Positions 1 to 11,440 of a stretch of 64,000 nucleotides of DNA are shown piece after piece. This stretch comes from Chara braunii. Lineage: Eukaryota; Streptophyta; Charophyceae; Charales; Characeae. A program made the translations under genes and the position numbers. Below the pieces are notes generated by a model. That model was not told the origin of the DNA. It did not search any database and saw only the letters and a program-made list of their open reading frames with translations. Numbering within the stretch: position 1 is the stretch's first letter; each line of letters starts with the position of its first letter. The stretch is from positions 590,764-654,763 of the forward strand of contig BFEA01000300.1 in the NCBI GenBank assembly GCA_003427395.1. The letters run 5' to 3'.

Positions 1-1010
1 AGTTATAAATTATTAAATTTTGGATATTAAACAGTTTAGGGCGACTAAACATTGTTTTTAAGCAAAATGGTTTAGTCATACGCCAAAAAAATAAAAAAGT
101 AGTTGTGCAACATGTTCGTGTATATCCTAAGGCATGCTAGACATTGTTTCTAAGTAGAATGGTCTAACTTCATGCCATATATAAGTTGGGTATAAACGAT
201 TAAATCATTTGAAGGTTTCACGAACTACTCTATGAGGAATTGATCTAGGAGTGAGTGAGAGTATTTACCATTGTGGTTTGGCTTTGCATGTTGTTGAGTG
301 AAATTTGTACTTAGTCAGAGTTTCAGTTTACAGGTAGTTGCTTCAGTTGCTCACCACGTGCTAGAATTATAGGAGTTAGTTCAATTTCTGCATTTTCTGA
401 GCTAACTTTTTTTTTACTTAGGTCAATTATTGCATTTTTTTGGATTGCTTGTTATACTTGGCTTTGTACAAATCTTGGAAAGGTACTTCTCCTACATGAA
501 CTGCTGCCGAAATTTATACAAAACCAAGGAGTTAATCAAATTTGACTTTTCCAAAGTTAAACTTTTTGTTTAAGTACATATCTATCTTAGTTTGGAAAGT
601 CTTATTGTATAGGGGAAGTGTTGCCCAAAGTTTTACTTATTCAGGGAGTTGGACAAAATTTAACTTTGAAAAATCAAAGTTATTTCTGACTCTGTATTTA
701 GGTTTGTATTAATTTTAGAATGTTACTCTCTCTACGAAAAACGCTACTAAAATTTATACAAAAGTACGAAGTTAGTTCAATTTTGTTTTGACATGACTCA
801 AGTTTTGTATTGAATTCTTATCCGAATTAGCATAAATCTGGGAAGTCTACTTCTCTAAAGGAGATGCTGCCCAAATTTTTACTAGTTCGGGGAGTTTGAC
901 AAAATTAAACTTTATAGAGTTAAGGATTATTTCAGTTTTCATATTCGAGTTAGTATAAATTATGAAAAAGATAATTTTCCTACAGGAAACGCTGCCAAAA
1001 TTTTCTTAGT
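1..1010 (+). repeat. Stem-loop array of HAE-A
   Basis: Type-1 hairpins at about 39-84 (stem GACTAAAC with GTTTAGTC, outer GGGC/CGCC) and 125-178 (GGCATG with CATGCC outside, AGACATT with AATGGTCT inside). From about 470 to 1010 there are type-3 hairpins in which AAATYTTGG-like arms pair with CCGAAATTT or CCCAAATTT arms around a GGGAAGCGCTG-like apex, spaced roughly 110-130 bp. These correspond by position to arrays in copies B, C and D. Confidence 0.7.
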
Positions 1011-1578
1011 TTAAAAGAGTTTGACTTTATTTTGACAGTTGACGATTATGACAATCCACCCTAAATAGGGGAGATTCTGCTATAGGTTTCCCTTTCTTTA
1101 GGTATTGGATTAGAGATAGATTTACACTTAGTTGGCAGAAGAATCTTGAGCGAGGATGTGCTATAGAGATTCATTCCTCATACACTGATAGTTTAGCCTT
1201 GGACATTGATATGTCTGTGTTACAGGTTCTCTTGGTCATTTCGATTTAAGATTGAGACTAGATTCAACTTGATTCCATGAGGGTCATCCTCTGTTATTAC
1301 TGATAACAGGTCGGTTGCCGATTCGTCGGTTTACGATTCAACTCCAATACACTCTCACCAATTCAACCTAAAGGCTTTAATCCCATGATTTGAATTGTTT
1401 CGTTGGGTTTTCATCCAGACTTTATTGAATGGTCATTTAACAAACATACTGAGTGTTTTTATTTATGAAAGGTTTGACAAAGGTTGAGGCTTGTATGGTT
1501 AAAGCGAGGGGTGTGAGTGCAGAGAATGGTTGAAGTTGCCCCCGTATAGTAATCATACACATATATATGGTTGAAGAA

Positions 1579-1778
1579 TTTTGGTTAAATCTTTGAAGTG
1601 ATTGCAGATATGTTTTGTGGTTCGGACTTTGGATTTGACTACTTGTGATCATACACATATATATGGTTAAAGNAAGGATTTTGGTTAAATCTTTGAAGTG
1701 ATTGCAGATATGTTTTGTGGTTCGGACTTTGGATTTGACTACTTGTGATCATACACATATATATGGTTGAGAGGAGTC
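1579..1778 (+). repeat. Perfect 100-bp tandem duplication containing an N
   Basis: A segment beginning TTTTGGTTAAATCTTTGAAG occurs at 1579 and again exactly 100 bp later at 1679, essentially identical, with an unresolved base at 1673. Other HAE copies have one version. The identity plus the N suggests either a recent slippage event or an assembly artefact. Confidence 0.85.
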
Positions 1779-3238
1779 TCACTGTCACCGCGCGAAGTGA
1801 TCGGCTATACTCTTTTATATATGTACATACATATGTCGTGAGTGTCCGCGCGGCCCACTGCGACCGTGCAGAAGGGTTAAACAGATTATGCCTTCGAGAG
1901 ATTTTTTTTTTTTTTTTTTTTTTTTAGTTTTTATAGTTCGACGTTGGAGTTCGTGACAACCGTCAAAGTCAAACACCTTGATCTCTCTCCAGACCCTGGA
2001 TGATGGAGCTTGCCTCCAAGGCCTCGAGAGACGACTTTCCCAACAGGTATGAACATGTGTATCATCCACTCTCCGCAGGGTGCAGAAGAGGGTGTGGTGA
2101 TCAACGGCCTTGACGGTTGTCTAACGTCCAGTGATTAACCCCTCAAGGCACGTGTCAGCCGACACTTGAGTGTCGAATGTGACTCTCGAGATTATCGAGG
2201 ACCTCGTGATGACAGGTATTACATAGTACTCCATCGTTGCGACTGCTTCCGTACGTTTGCATTGCTAGTCGATATGAGAAGGGTCTGCGTCCTTACGGTT
2301 TTATACAAAGTCTCGCGTGTGTCGCCTAACCGATTTTCATATCAAAAAGTTATGGGTTGGCTACTGAAGGGACTAGGATTGGTTATGTTATTTTGTTTTG
2401 TCTTGTTTTATTTGTGTTTTTAATTTTATGTTTTGGCGTGGTGTAACGCGTGGTGAGTAGGATGCGTCCTAGTCGACTGATGAAGAGTCGCGATTGGGAC
2501 TTCAGCCCCCCAATGCGTCAATTTGCGGGTTCGATAGAGGCGTGGGGCCGAGCGTACCCCCTATGCTACAGCGTACGAGAAACGCTCTCGGTTGACCCAC
2601 CTTTGCGATTGCAATTGATTAACTTTCGTACTGTGGACTGGTAGCTCGACGGGAATGCGTCCACCGAAGGGAGGTGACAACCCCCTAACTTGAAGGTGGA
2701 GGTAAGTTGTACCTCACGTGACCCTATCCTGTCTTAAAGGTTCGCAAAAGATATGTTTGACGCACTCGGACGGAGCGGCGCCGAAAACTCCATTCGACCG
2801 TGGTAAAAGGATAAAGACCTGTAGAAAGTTATCGACGAAGCGGATGAACATAGACACAAATTATTACTAGATATAGAAAAGTCAAGAGGCTCCAACCCAG
2901 CTGGAAGCGGTAGAACAACAGAAACAGAATGATTGGGTGAAGTGGTTGAAACGACACAGGATAACGATATACGATAGAATGACTAAACCGATATTTTGTT
3001 CCCAGATTTAGCGACAGTTTATACCACTTGTAAGGGAACTCCATTACTTCTCCTTGGCGACTCCTCCAGCTTCTGCTACGGTAAGTCTGCGTTAGTATGC
3101 TATGGAGTAATTCATGGATACAATCTCCACGCATATGCCATGTGACCACTTTGACTTAAATTTATCAATTGAGTCTAAGTTTTTGAAGCGTTTTGCGTTC
3201 AGATTCAACACCCGGACACGGAGAGACTGAATTTCCCT

Positions 3239-3481
3239 ATGACTGAGCAAAAGTTTCACAGGGCGATAAGAAGCAACCTGCAATTACCCAATGGGTTTGT
3301 CAAAGGGATCATTTCCCTTTTATATAAGAAGGACGACAAGAAGCAGGTCTGCAATTACCGTCCGGACTGCCTTGAGGTGCCTGGTCTCAAGATAGGTCCA
3401 TATACAGCCAGGGGGTCCAACGTTTTACAAACACTGGATCCCCAGGAACAACAAATTTTGACGAGTGTTCGGCCAAAAAAC
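3239..3481 (+). pseudogene. LINE reverse transcriptase fragment (N-terminal part of RT)
   Basis: The 81-codon open stretch contains LPNGFVKGIISLLYKKDDKK followed by a CNYRP motif. This matches the family pattern LP..F..G.I.LLYKKGD....NYRPI.L that precedes the RT palm in plant and algal LINEs. The usual PISLLN continuation is disrupted after NYRP, and the palm motif with the catalytic YxDD is not recognisable downstream, so the domain was truncated by deletion. The frame is open upstream only to a stop before 3239, so the apparent ATG has no significance. No function is expected. Confidence 0.7.
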
Positions 3482-3689
3482 TAGGTTTCAATTTCGTTCA
3501 AAAAATAAAAAATATCTATTTTGACGAAATGGTGATTTGTTAGTGTCATGGTTTTCACTGACCATAGTAAGATTGGGAGAGACTGGCTATAATTTGATCA
3601 AGAAAGTTGCAGCCAGGTATCTATAGAAACCAGGTGCAAAAGATTAAGAAGGTTACATCACAGTTCAAATCGGAAGGAGGCTTAGCCTG

Positions 3690-4209
3690 TTTGATCCCAT
3701 TACTATAACCTGACCCTTTTGATATGCTTGGAATAAGTTGCATCCACAAAATTTTAATCCACCAACGTTGAAGCAAAAAACGACACATCAAGTTTTGTTC
3801 GACAACCTGCTAATATTACAGGCAAATCACGAAAGTTTATCGGCAAGAGATGAGGGAGGTGCGTTTGGCAAATCATAGATTGAGAAGGGGATTTTGCAAA
3901 TCAAAGAAATTAAAAATGAAATTTTCCAGGCTACGTCTGGTTAACAAGCACCGCCAAAAACTAATATCAACAATCCCTGCTACCTGCACCAGACTCTTGA
4001 AGTCAGAAGTAAAGCACATCCTGAATACTCGGGTTGTTGCAGAGACTATTCCAGGGCGGGTTTGGGAGATCCTAAGTCCAAACTTGGTGGCAGAAATGAG
4101 AGTGGAGGGATGGAGTATCCCACTGACATTCACAGAGAATGAAGCAATTAAGAATATACTTAAAAGGTTGGGAGAAATAATAGTTTCTACCCAACACTTA
4201 AGGAAGTAA
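3690..4209 (+). pseudogene. LINE ORF2 post-RT (thumb/connection) region, frameshifted
   Basis: One frame gives FDPITIT, then LHPQNFNPPTLK and a short GKS-IEKGILQIKEI segment; a second frame from 3850 to 4209 gives a 119-codon open stretch including GRVWEILSPNLVAEMRVEGW. The same two motifs in the same order occur in the minus-strand fragment at 60300-60960 (GKSWAEKGILQVKHIW and GRVWEVAGPDLIQGMKVEEW), which fixes both as one LINE clade. At least two frameshifts and several stops separate the pieces. The opposite-strand 139-codon ORF (3873-4292) is a shadow. Confidence 0.65.
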
Positions 4210-4585
4210 GAGTTATGCATATCAGAGACAGGACCTGACAATCGTTTTGGGAACAACCTCCCATTTCGACGTAGAACCCCTGACCTGTACATGAAGAATT
4301 CTTGTGTATTGGGTCAGGGACAAACCCCTCTCCTTTTGGTTGTATGTAAATTGAAAACAGGGATGAAGACTTCGAGAGATCAAACAATCAAGAAACCGTC
4401 GTTGGTAGCTTCAAGACATCTGGAGAAGGCCAAGAATGGGCTGACGCGCCAACCAAATTGGTGAGTCTTTTTTAGGGACACTTACCTGGCCCCCGTCGCA
4501 GAAAAATGTGAGTTTGTTATAGCTTCAGTCCTTCCTGGTGGTGTCGACTACAATATGATTGAACCAGAAAGGAATGGAATCAGTC

Positions 4586-4988
4586 TAACATGTCGTAGAT
4601 GTGACAGGGGTTGGGAAAACAACACTCACCTTTGGCTATACTGCCCGTAGCTGATGAATTGTGGATGTGGTGGACTGATCTATGGAGAAAAATTACGAAT
4701 TTATTTTCGCCTTGGACTGACAATTGCATTTTATTTAGGATATTGCCCAATCAGGACGAAGGCTATAATAGTGGATGGGGGTATGTAGCTTTAGCTTGCA
4801 GGGGAATTATATTCCAAAAAATTTGGAAGGTGAGAAACACTCAAGTCTTTAAGAGAAAAAAAGTTGCGACTCAAAAGCAACAACATCAAATCAAGAGGAA
4901 CATTCATCGAACTATCCTGGTGGAATGGTATGGTTGCCTCAGAAGAAATAAGAAAGGCATCATGTGGTTCATGCGTATCTGGGTTTAA
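4586..4988 (+). pseudogene. LINE C-terminal zinc-finger (zf-RVT-like) region, frameshifted
   Basis: One frame reads CRRCDRGWENNTHLWLYCP (about 4591-4650), a C-x2-C-x8-H-x4-C pattern typical of the zinc finger at the C-terminus of plant LINE ORF2. A frameshift right after CP leads into the next frame, open to 4988, reading VADELWMWWTDLW and later GIIFQKIWKVRN, which matches the Trp-rich segment that follows this finger in the family. The long downstream tail is basic (KRKKVATQKQQ). Dead remnant. Confidence 0.7.
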
Positions 4989-4999
4989 GGAAGCAACCT

Positions 5000-5379
5000 A
5001 GTCTCAATCACGTCTGACTGTAAGTTGCCTTTTGCACAACGGTTAAACCCGCCTTGAAGGCTTACTAGGTCAAAGAGATAGTTGCGAGGTATCTGTAATA
5101 GGTGTTGAGACGGCCTTTGCTATCATAAGTCAAGAATACAGTCAATCTAGACTTGCTCTTTGGGGTTGGTCCTATAAAATGGTTGTGGTAGTTTGCTGTT
5201 GAGAAATTGTAACGAGCCTTTGCTCCCCCTTTCATGTGTTCCCCTTTTCATGTACGTCAAGTTTTATTTTTTTGAGAAACAATAGACAATTGGTAGTTCG
5301 ATTGATAAGAGATAAATTTTGGGACGCTGGCCTCAGTTTCCATCATAAGCCGAAATAAGGTAATGAACCCATGCTTATT
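5000..5379 (+). other. Probable LINE 3' flank, non-coding
   Basis: No ORF or RNA gene is visible. The stretch follows the last LINE coding motif and contains GTTGAGAAATTGTAACGAGC and a T-rich run near 5262-5272, compatible with a LINE 3' UTR, but I cannot place the exact end or a target duplication. Confidence 0.35.
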
Positions 5380-5763
5380 ATTCCAGGTTGTTTGTGAGGC
5401 TTTTCCAACCTCTTGTTCCAACTTGGTAATAAATTTTCGATTCCTTCAAAAAAATAAAATAAAATAAAACAATAAATAAATAAAGATGGAAGAAAGTTTG
5501 CAAGGTAGATAATGTTTTTCGACACCTCCTTCTGAAAGTTGTTGAATACCCAACCTGCTACCCAACCTGCTATTCCGGGTTGTTTGTGAGGTTTTTCCGA
5601 CCTCTTGTTCCAACTTGGTAATAAATTTTAGATTCCTTCAAAAAAATAAAATAAAATAAAACAATAAATAAATGAAGATGGAAGAAAGTTTGCAAGGTAG
5701 AGAATGTTTTTTGACACCTCCTTCTGAAAGTTGTTGAATACACAACCTGCTACCCAACCTGCT
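5380..5763 (+). repeat. Two-copy tandem duplication, 192-bp period
   Basis: Two nearly identical units begin with ATTCC-GGTTGTTTGTGAGG at about 5380 and 5572. Each contains an (AAATA)n run, GATGGAAGAAAGTTTGCAAG, and ends CAACCTGCTACCCAACCTGC. Differences are single-base, so the duplication is fairly recent. Antisense ORFs across it are shadows. Confidence 0.9.
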
Positions 5764-6503
5764 ATTCCGATGCTTTCAACAGTCTTCGACTGCACGATTG
5801 ACTTCTCCTCGAAATTTGGTGAGTGGGAGTGAGGGTGAGATGTTGTACCCTCAGGCGCATTCGTCTTTTCTGATCTCGCATTCACAATTGCATCCATTCT
5901 ACAGTGTTGTGTGTCTAAAGGGGGGGAAATTATCGAGAGAGGGGCGGTTAACCCCCCCTTCGCCACACAAGTTGTTGAGGGGCAAGGTTGCTGGCCATGG
6001 CCAAATGAACTTCATTGGTGGACAGGGCACGATTATCACGGAACAGTCCCTGACAATTGAAAGGTGGGTCACTTTCGAATTTCTATCTCGTGCACGTGGG
6101 AGGAAACGAACGGGGGAGGGCGGACGTCGAGCGTACCATTCTGGCACCTGTTGAATTTTTTTGGGACGACAATTCTTCAAAAATCCGTGTGGCCATACAA
6201 AACTATTGAAAACCCGGTTTTCGAGAGTCTGTGTGGCAAGTCTCTTATTTTGATAATCGTTGAATTTTTCAGTTTTTCGACGGTGGTGAGGTGAGCACCT
6301 TACTACGAAGCGAAAGCCGGTTTCAAAGAAACATTGGTAAGGCAGTGCAGTGATATCCACCTCACCAAAGCATTGGTGAATAATGCGGCAACGCTCACCC
6401 CACAAAAGTGTCGGTAAGGTGACATTCTTTTTTTTAATAAACTTATCTATAAAAAGTCACTGAAGGAGGTGGTAAGAGCATTCTGTTAAAATGTTTGTTG
6501 TCT
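5764..6503. other. Intergenic sequence, nothing recognised
   Basis: ORFs of 112-168 codons overlap in both strands here without any family motif or codon pattern I recognise. Short inverted segments (GGTGAGGTGAGCACCTTAC near 6285 and GTAAGGTGACATTC near 6413) may bound a small repeat. I would not call a gene. Confidence 0.4.
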
Positions 6504-6606
6504 TGCACATTGACGACATTCGACAAAACTGACATAACAAAGTTACACAACATGAAAGTGCACATTGACGACATTCGACAAGACTGACATAACAAAGTTA
6601 CACAAC

Positions 6607-6668
<62 letters not shown>

Positions 6669-6730
6669 GTATGTGTGTGTGTGTGAGAGAGAGAGGGAGA
6701 GAGAGAAAGAGAGAGAGAAAAAAAAAAAAG
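6504..6730 (+). repeat. 55-bp tandem duplication followed by (GA)n/(GT)n microsatellite
   Basis: TGCACATTGACGACATTCGA occurs at 6504 and 6559 (55-bp period), followed by (GA)n from about 6609 to 6662, a short GT run, more GA and an A run to about 6730. ORFs consisting of RERERE or SLSLSL are microsatellite translations. Confidence 0.9.
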
Positions 6731-7767
6731 ACCCGGGGATCATCCGACCTTACCGGTCTCACCTGGTTGCCTTACCAAGATCATTAGGGGTCATTTGTTG
6801 CAATTTATCGTGAAGTAGGCCAAATATAGCTAACAAAAATAACTACAACATAAATTTCGAATAAGAGTTAAAATAACACTAACCACCGTACTAACATGAT
6901 CGAGAAATCGACCACATTAAACCAAAAGTTGTATACATTACTCACGCTTATGCTGCAGCCCATGCTAACGCTCGAGAAGATTTAGACGATGAAAAAACGT
7001 CCGTTGACATCTTAAGATGGTATACCAAAAAATTGTTCACAAATCAATCGATCACCGAGTCAAAACTCTTTTAATAGGAAAACACAGGTCTCGGCCACAG
7101 GTCACAAGTTCAAGTTCGATTTATTTCAAAGTTCAATAAAAAATTCATCAACTCATAGTCTACGAACACATTTAGTATCACTTCAGACATTTGAATCCCA
7201 ACCACGACTAAAGAACACATTTGTAACTTATTCCAGGGGTCCCATTACAGGCCAAAATAAATAGTATCGTAAAATCCCATCATTTGATCCTCGGAAGTCA
7301 CCAAATGCCACTTATCACACGCATCAACTCCAGTTCCACTAAACAATATTTCCCATCCAGTAAGAAACGAAACCTACTGGTTCCAACATTCGGAAAGTTT
7401 CCTCGAAAAATTAACAAAACAGCAGTCAACGTAGTTGTCGGGATATCCTCGCCTCCACAACTCAATTTTTAAAGTAACAAAAAACTTAAGATGCGCCCTC
7501 TTCATTGTCGTGAAGGTTCGGCCATGTGAAGAAACACGAAATATATGCCATCTTCTACTACCGACCAATGTAGGACTTATAGTCTTGCAGGCTTTGAGAA
7601 ACAGAGTCTCCATCCGCTATGCACATTTTATTAGGCAGGACTGTGTGCTTGCAACTCATATCACGACGACACAAACATTTCAAGAAAGAGATGAAAACAA
7701 TTATATATATTTTCAAATGTAGAGATGAAGGATTTAGACACCAGTTAAAATGTTTCTCGAAGAATAA
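6731..7767. other. AT-rich intergenic sequence, nothing firm
   Basis: Short minus-strand open stretches (for example one with LWRRGYPDNYVDC near 7440) faintly resemble RT-associated sequence, but no second motif supports it. No RNA gene or repeat boundary was recognised. Confidence 0.35.
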
Positions 7768-8196
7768 TGAAAGTTCACGTATAGCATGGGTCTCGTGTGA
7801 AGAAAACGAGTTAGTGTGAGTGGGGTATAAAAAGTTGGGTACTTGGTGCCACATTTTTATGACAGCGGTGCCTTAATGTGATTATATGACCCCAGTACAA
7901 AACTATATAACTGGAAGTGGCCAAGTGTCACCTGAAGGGAGGTAAAACGAAACTCATTTTTCTATGGATGAAGAGAGAGAAAGGAAGAGAGAGAGAGAGA
8001 GAGAATAACGAAAATTCACGTATAGCATGGTCTTATGTGAAGAAAACGAGTTAGTGTGGGTGAGGTAGAAAGAATTGGGTGTTGGGTGTCACATTCTTAT
8101 GACCTTCATATGATTATATGGCCCCAGTACAGAACCATGTGACTGGAAGTGTCCGAGTGCCACCTACAGGAAAACGAAGCGAAACTCGTTTATCTA
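7768..8196 (+). repeat. Diverged tandem duplication, about 241-bp period
   Basis: The segment with TTCACGTATAGCATGG, GAAGAAAACGAGTTAGTGTG and GATTATATG-CCCCAGTAC occurs at about 7774-7965 and again at 8015-8196, separated by a (GA)n run at about 7972-8003. Divergence is moderate. Confidence 0.85.
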
Positions 8197-8217
8197 TCTA
8201 TCTATCTATCTATATAT

Positions 8218-8298
<81 letters not shown>

Positions 8299-8322
8299 GA
8301 GAGAGGGAAAAAAAAAAAAAAA
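8190..8322 (+). repeat. Compound microsatellite (TATC)n-(GA)n-(AGAC)n-(A)n
   Basis: Consecutive simple repeats of four types occupy the interval. The ORF running through it is a repeat translation. Confidence 0.95.
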
Positions 8323-8849
8323 TACAAAGAAATAAAAGACAAAGACACTCTATTTATGAATCATTTTGACATAATGACCATCTTTCGATATAGAAGTAAT
8401 GATATGTTCGTATTTATGAAAAAACATAAGTTTCGCATAACCCTTTATCCTCATTCATTGTCGTGGTCACAGCGAAAATGTATACATGATGTACATTTAA
8501 ACAACGTGTATGAGAGTGTCAGTTTACCGTTATTGTTTTTATTTTATTTTATTTTTTTAGTTATAAACTGTGTCTTATAACTATCATATTATTATAATTA
8601 AAGTGCGTATTAAGGGTTATCCATTAGGATGTGCGCTTACTTATAAAAAAAACTATTCTTTCCTCAAACAATCAGTCTCATCCTTGATCCCCAACCGTTC
8701 TAAAATATTGAAGCACAAAACTATTGTTATGAACAATAACGTTTTTTTCATCTGGGTCATCTCATCCTCTCTAATGGCTAAACATGAGTCTCATAACAGA
8801 TCAATCACAGTGAGACAATACTATGTACAAGGGTCCGAAATTATTATGA
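8323..8849. other. AT-rich sequence without recognised features
   Basis: Plus-strand ORFs of 95-143 codons are mostly low complexity or lack motifs. Nothing supportable seen. Confidence 0.4.
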
Positions 8850-9830
8850 ATCAGTGATGCTTGTGGTTAATATGAATAAACACAATTGGTGCAGCATCCA
8901 GGTTCTTACACAATCAATGAATTTTGCTCATCCGATTCTTCATACACAACTTCTGTCTCAGTTTTGCTGCATCGACTTTCTGGTTCGCGAGCACCTCCGG
9001 ATGCCGAAAACTTGTGCACACATGCACTGCTGGGGTGTCCTTTCCTTCAAATTCCTCTTCGTATACTGACTTTATGTACATATTTATTATATTGTAATTG
9101 AGTCACTTCACGATAGCCGAGAACATTAGGTCCGCCCCCGTCATTGAAATCTTCTGGCTTCTGCTTTTCCATGTGAATGGATATGTATTCGTTTTGTCAA
9201 CAACCTCAAACCAGCCTGACGAACTTGATGCTTTCTCATCCTTTTTGTCCTTCGTCGCCTTTCCATATGACTCCGAACGTTCGAGGTTTTACATGACTCC
9301 AAACGTCTGAGGACTGATGACCAGATTGTTCCCGTTGTGACTGCCAAGTACATTCTGTTGTATCACGGGTCCTTCCGTGATAGGTGCTCCCATCTACCCA
9401 ATATAGCATCCCTTATTAATAGTGTGCATTTTCATGCGCGCCTATTAAGCGGGTTGTCTTTTCACCTTGTGTCGTAGTGCTTATTCTCCTATTCTCTGTG
9501 TGCGTCGCTCCACTGTTGACTTTTTGCGTATCCGTATTGTTGCCCTCATCATGCTTCTGCTTCATCGACATTATTTATCTTCTATTATTATCGTTCCTTA
9601 GGTGAACCTCGCTCTCATGTTCCACATTTTTCTCCTATGTCGTTTGTATTTGTGTCGTTCTTGATCGTATTAGGGTCGATGTGCTCATCTTTGCTGCCAT
9701 GTCAGCTATCATTGCTGAGCGTTCGGTATTGTTCCTTATAATATGTGACATGTTCCCTGTGAGCAAGTCACCAACATTTTCACGAGCTTCTGAACGTCTT
9801 CTTTTTGTTGTCGTTCTTTCTTCATGTTAT
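8850..9830 (-). pseudogene. Unidentified coding-like remnant downstream of the Plavaka-like transposase
   Basis: On the minus strand, successive open stretches in changing frames have a polar, protein-like composition: one containing NVGDLLTGNMSHIIRNNTER (about 9640-9825), one containing KDKKDEKASSSSGWFEVVDK (about 9150-9290) and one ending EESDEQNSLIV (about 8890-9160). I do not recognise the family. The position after the transposase C-terminus on the same strand suggests an accessory ORF of the same transposon, now dead. It could also be chance open frames; antisense ORFs of similar length exist on the plus strand. Confidence 0.3.
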
Positions 9831-9837
9831 GGTACCT

Positions 9838-9860
9838 CACTTATTCATATATGTATATAC

Positions 9861-9902
<42 letters not shown>

Positions 9903-9903
9903 T
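9838..9903 (+). repeat. (TA)n/(GA)n microsatellite
   Basis: ATATAC/TATATA repeats run directly into GAGAGA repeats. Confidence 0.95.
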
Positions 9904-10015
9904 CGGGTGAGGGTCATAAAAATATCATACGCGAGTGGTATTTCGGGAATTGTCACCTATTACGCAACTCGACCACGGCGTGACCGTTGATTTGCATATG
10001 TCACACATCACATGA

Positions 10016-10268
10016 CAGATTTGTTTAAGTAAAAAGTGTCCTCGTGTTGTGTTTCATATTCTGATGAACCCCATTGTGGTTTTGCAAAGCATGAAAACGT
10101 GTGAACAATGTTCATTATGCTGTCAACGTTAATGACACTACATGAGTGGTGATTTGTTTAAGTAAAAAATGTCTTCGTGTTGTGTTGCATATTGTGGTTT
10201 TGTAAAGCATGAAAACATGTGTACAATGTTCGTTATGTTGTCAACGTTGATGACACTACATAGGTGGA
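10016..10268 (+). repeat. Tandem duplication of the transposase C-terminal segment, about 130 bp
   Basis: TTGTTTAAGTAAAAA-TGTC...TGTCAACGTT-ATGACACTACAT occurs at 10021-10143 and 10154-10263. On the minus strand each copy encodes the VINVD...FYLNKS end of the transposase with its own stop (at 10138 in the inner copy and 10008 in the outer one). Confidence 0.85.
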
Positions 10269-10769
10269 AACCATGTATCATTTTTCATTTGAATTTCTTA
10301 CAACTTGTTACATTTAGTCTTTTTGTATCGACCTCTTTGTACCAGTTTACAAATGCGCAGTTGTGTGTGGTAGACGCTTCTTCTGTACATGTATTGATGA
10401 CAAAAAAATTTATCACGGATGCATACCATATACTTCTTTATTATACCCTCACAGCAACATCATTGTACATTGCTTTCCTGTTGAAGTTAGGTGAAACCCT
10501 CGTTGTTTGCACAAGTGCTCTCTTTCTTGTTCCATCGCCATTTGCTGCGATGGCAAAATGAGTTCTTGTCATTCGATGAATTACACCAATTTTTTATGAC
10601 AGGCGACCAATTCTCTGTTATCCTCTTCCTTCATTTCCTTGCGCAGTCCATGTCGTCGTGAAATATGATAGACGATTGCACATGATTTACCATTTGAAAT
10701 GAAGGTTTACGCTTATTCGACGACTATAAATATTGATTGAAAAACTTCTCGTGGAGGTGCTCCCATACA

Positions 10770-11440
10770 TCAGCCAAAAAACTGTTTGGGAGACCTCACC
10801 ATTCGATGCACGCCCTCAAATGTAGAAAGTCGTGTAACTTTGGCAGTTTTCAATACGAGGTTTGGTAAATAACCCAAAACTGTTTGAGGGTTGTTATGAA
10901 CTAAGTAGCAAATTCGGATATCCGGCAAACCAATTTTATCCGGAATTTTCAATCCGGATGGAATTTCCGGATTAATTCCGAATATGAAAAATCTGGCTCT
11001 ACGCAAAAAAAAATTTTTTTACCGAAAAACAAAATTCAAAAAAATCTGAAAAAACATTATGTTGTTCATATCAATGAAATGAACAACTTTTGGCTTGAGG
11101 CTATCTTTGATTACTGAACAAATATGAAGATAAAAAATAAAACAGAACAAGAAAATAATATTTAGATAAAAACTGATAGAATGAATCTTACATCCCCCCT
11201 CTAAACCCCTTTATTCCCTATCTTATCCCCTTTGAACCCTTCCAGGCCCTATCAAACTTTTCATGAAATAGGAACGTAGTTCTATTGTATTTTACATGCG
11301 CAATATCACTCTTTTTTTTCTTTTTTTTCTTTTTCTTTTTTTGGGGCCTTTTTTTAATCATCCGGATTTTCGGATGATCCTACCCCCCGATCATCCGGCC
11401 AGATAATCCGACCAGATTATCTGGCCGGATAACCCATGCT
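10770..11440. mobile_element. Insertion of unknown type in the transposase pseudogene
   Basis: Transposase-like reading stops near 11440 (…HNLYSMG) and resumes near 10765 (GSTSTRSF/EHLHEKFF in the next frame). The intervening sequence is different: several CCGGAT/ATCCGG motifs near both ends (10918-10980 and 11358-11430), an A/T-rich interior and a pyrimidine run at 11310-11355. I see no ORF with a known motif. It may be a non-autonomous element; no target duplication is obvious. Confidence 0.45.

Larger units (their letters stand above)
1..2797 (+). mobile_element. HAE-A: 3' part of a hairpin-array element, truncated at both ends
   Basis: This copy enters the window already inside the hairpin array and follows the same order as the 3' halves of HAE-C and HAE-D: stem-loop array, the conserved GATAACAGGTCGGTTGCCGA box (about 1303-1325), an AT-rich stretch with ATATAT runs, then the GC-richer tail with TTATGGGTTGGCTACTGAAG (about 2350) and the CCACC...GGTGG hairpin (about 2658-2695). 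Homology to the other tails stops near 2797, about 130 bp before the expected 3' end, where LINE-like sequence begins. Small ORFs in the tail are open in several frames in every copy and are not genes. Confidence 0.8.
2830..5000 (+). mobile_element. Degraded LINE (non-LTR retrotransposon) fragment
   Basis: Scattered fragments in changing frames follow the order of a LINE ORF2: a linker with DRMTKPIFC near 2980, an RT fragment (3239-3481), the post-RT region (3690-4209) and a C-terminal zinc-finger region (4586-4988). A related fragment of the same family lies on the minus strand at 60300-60960: both share GRVWE followed by a PNL/PDL and an EGW/EEW motif. The 5' part (endonuclease) is absent. 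It abuts the truncated end of HAE-A. Confidence 0.75.

Noticed and set aside
2465-2490. CTGATGAAGAGTCG in HAE-A as a hammerhead core
   Set aside because: No GAAA or helix II follows, and the other copies read CCGACAAC or CTGACGAC at this place.
6543-6813. ORFs reading SLSLSL or RERERE
   Set aside because: Microsatellite translations.
7374-7613. Penelope-like RT fragment (LWRRGYPDNYVDC)
   Set aside because: A single short resemblance with no catalytic motif or GIY-YIG domain nearby.
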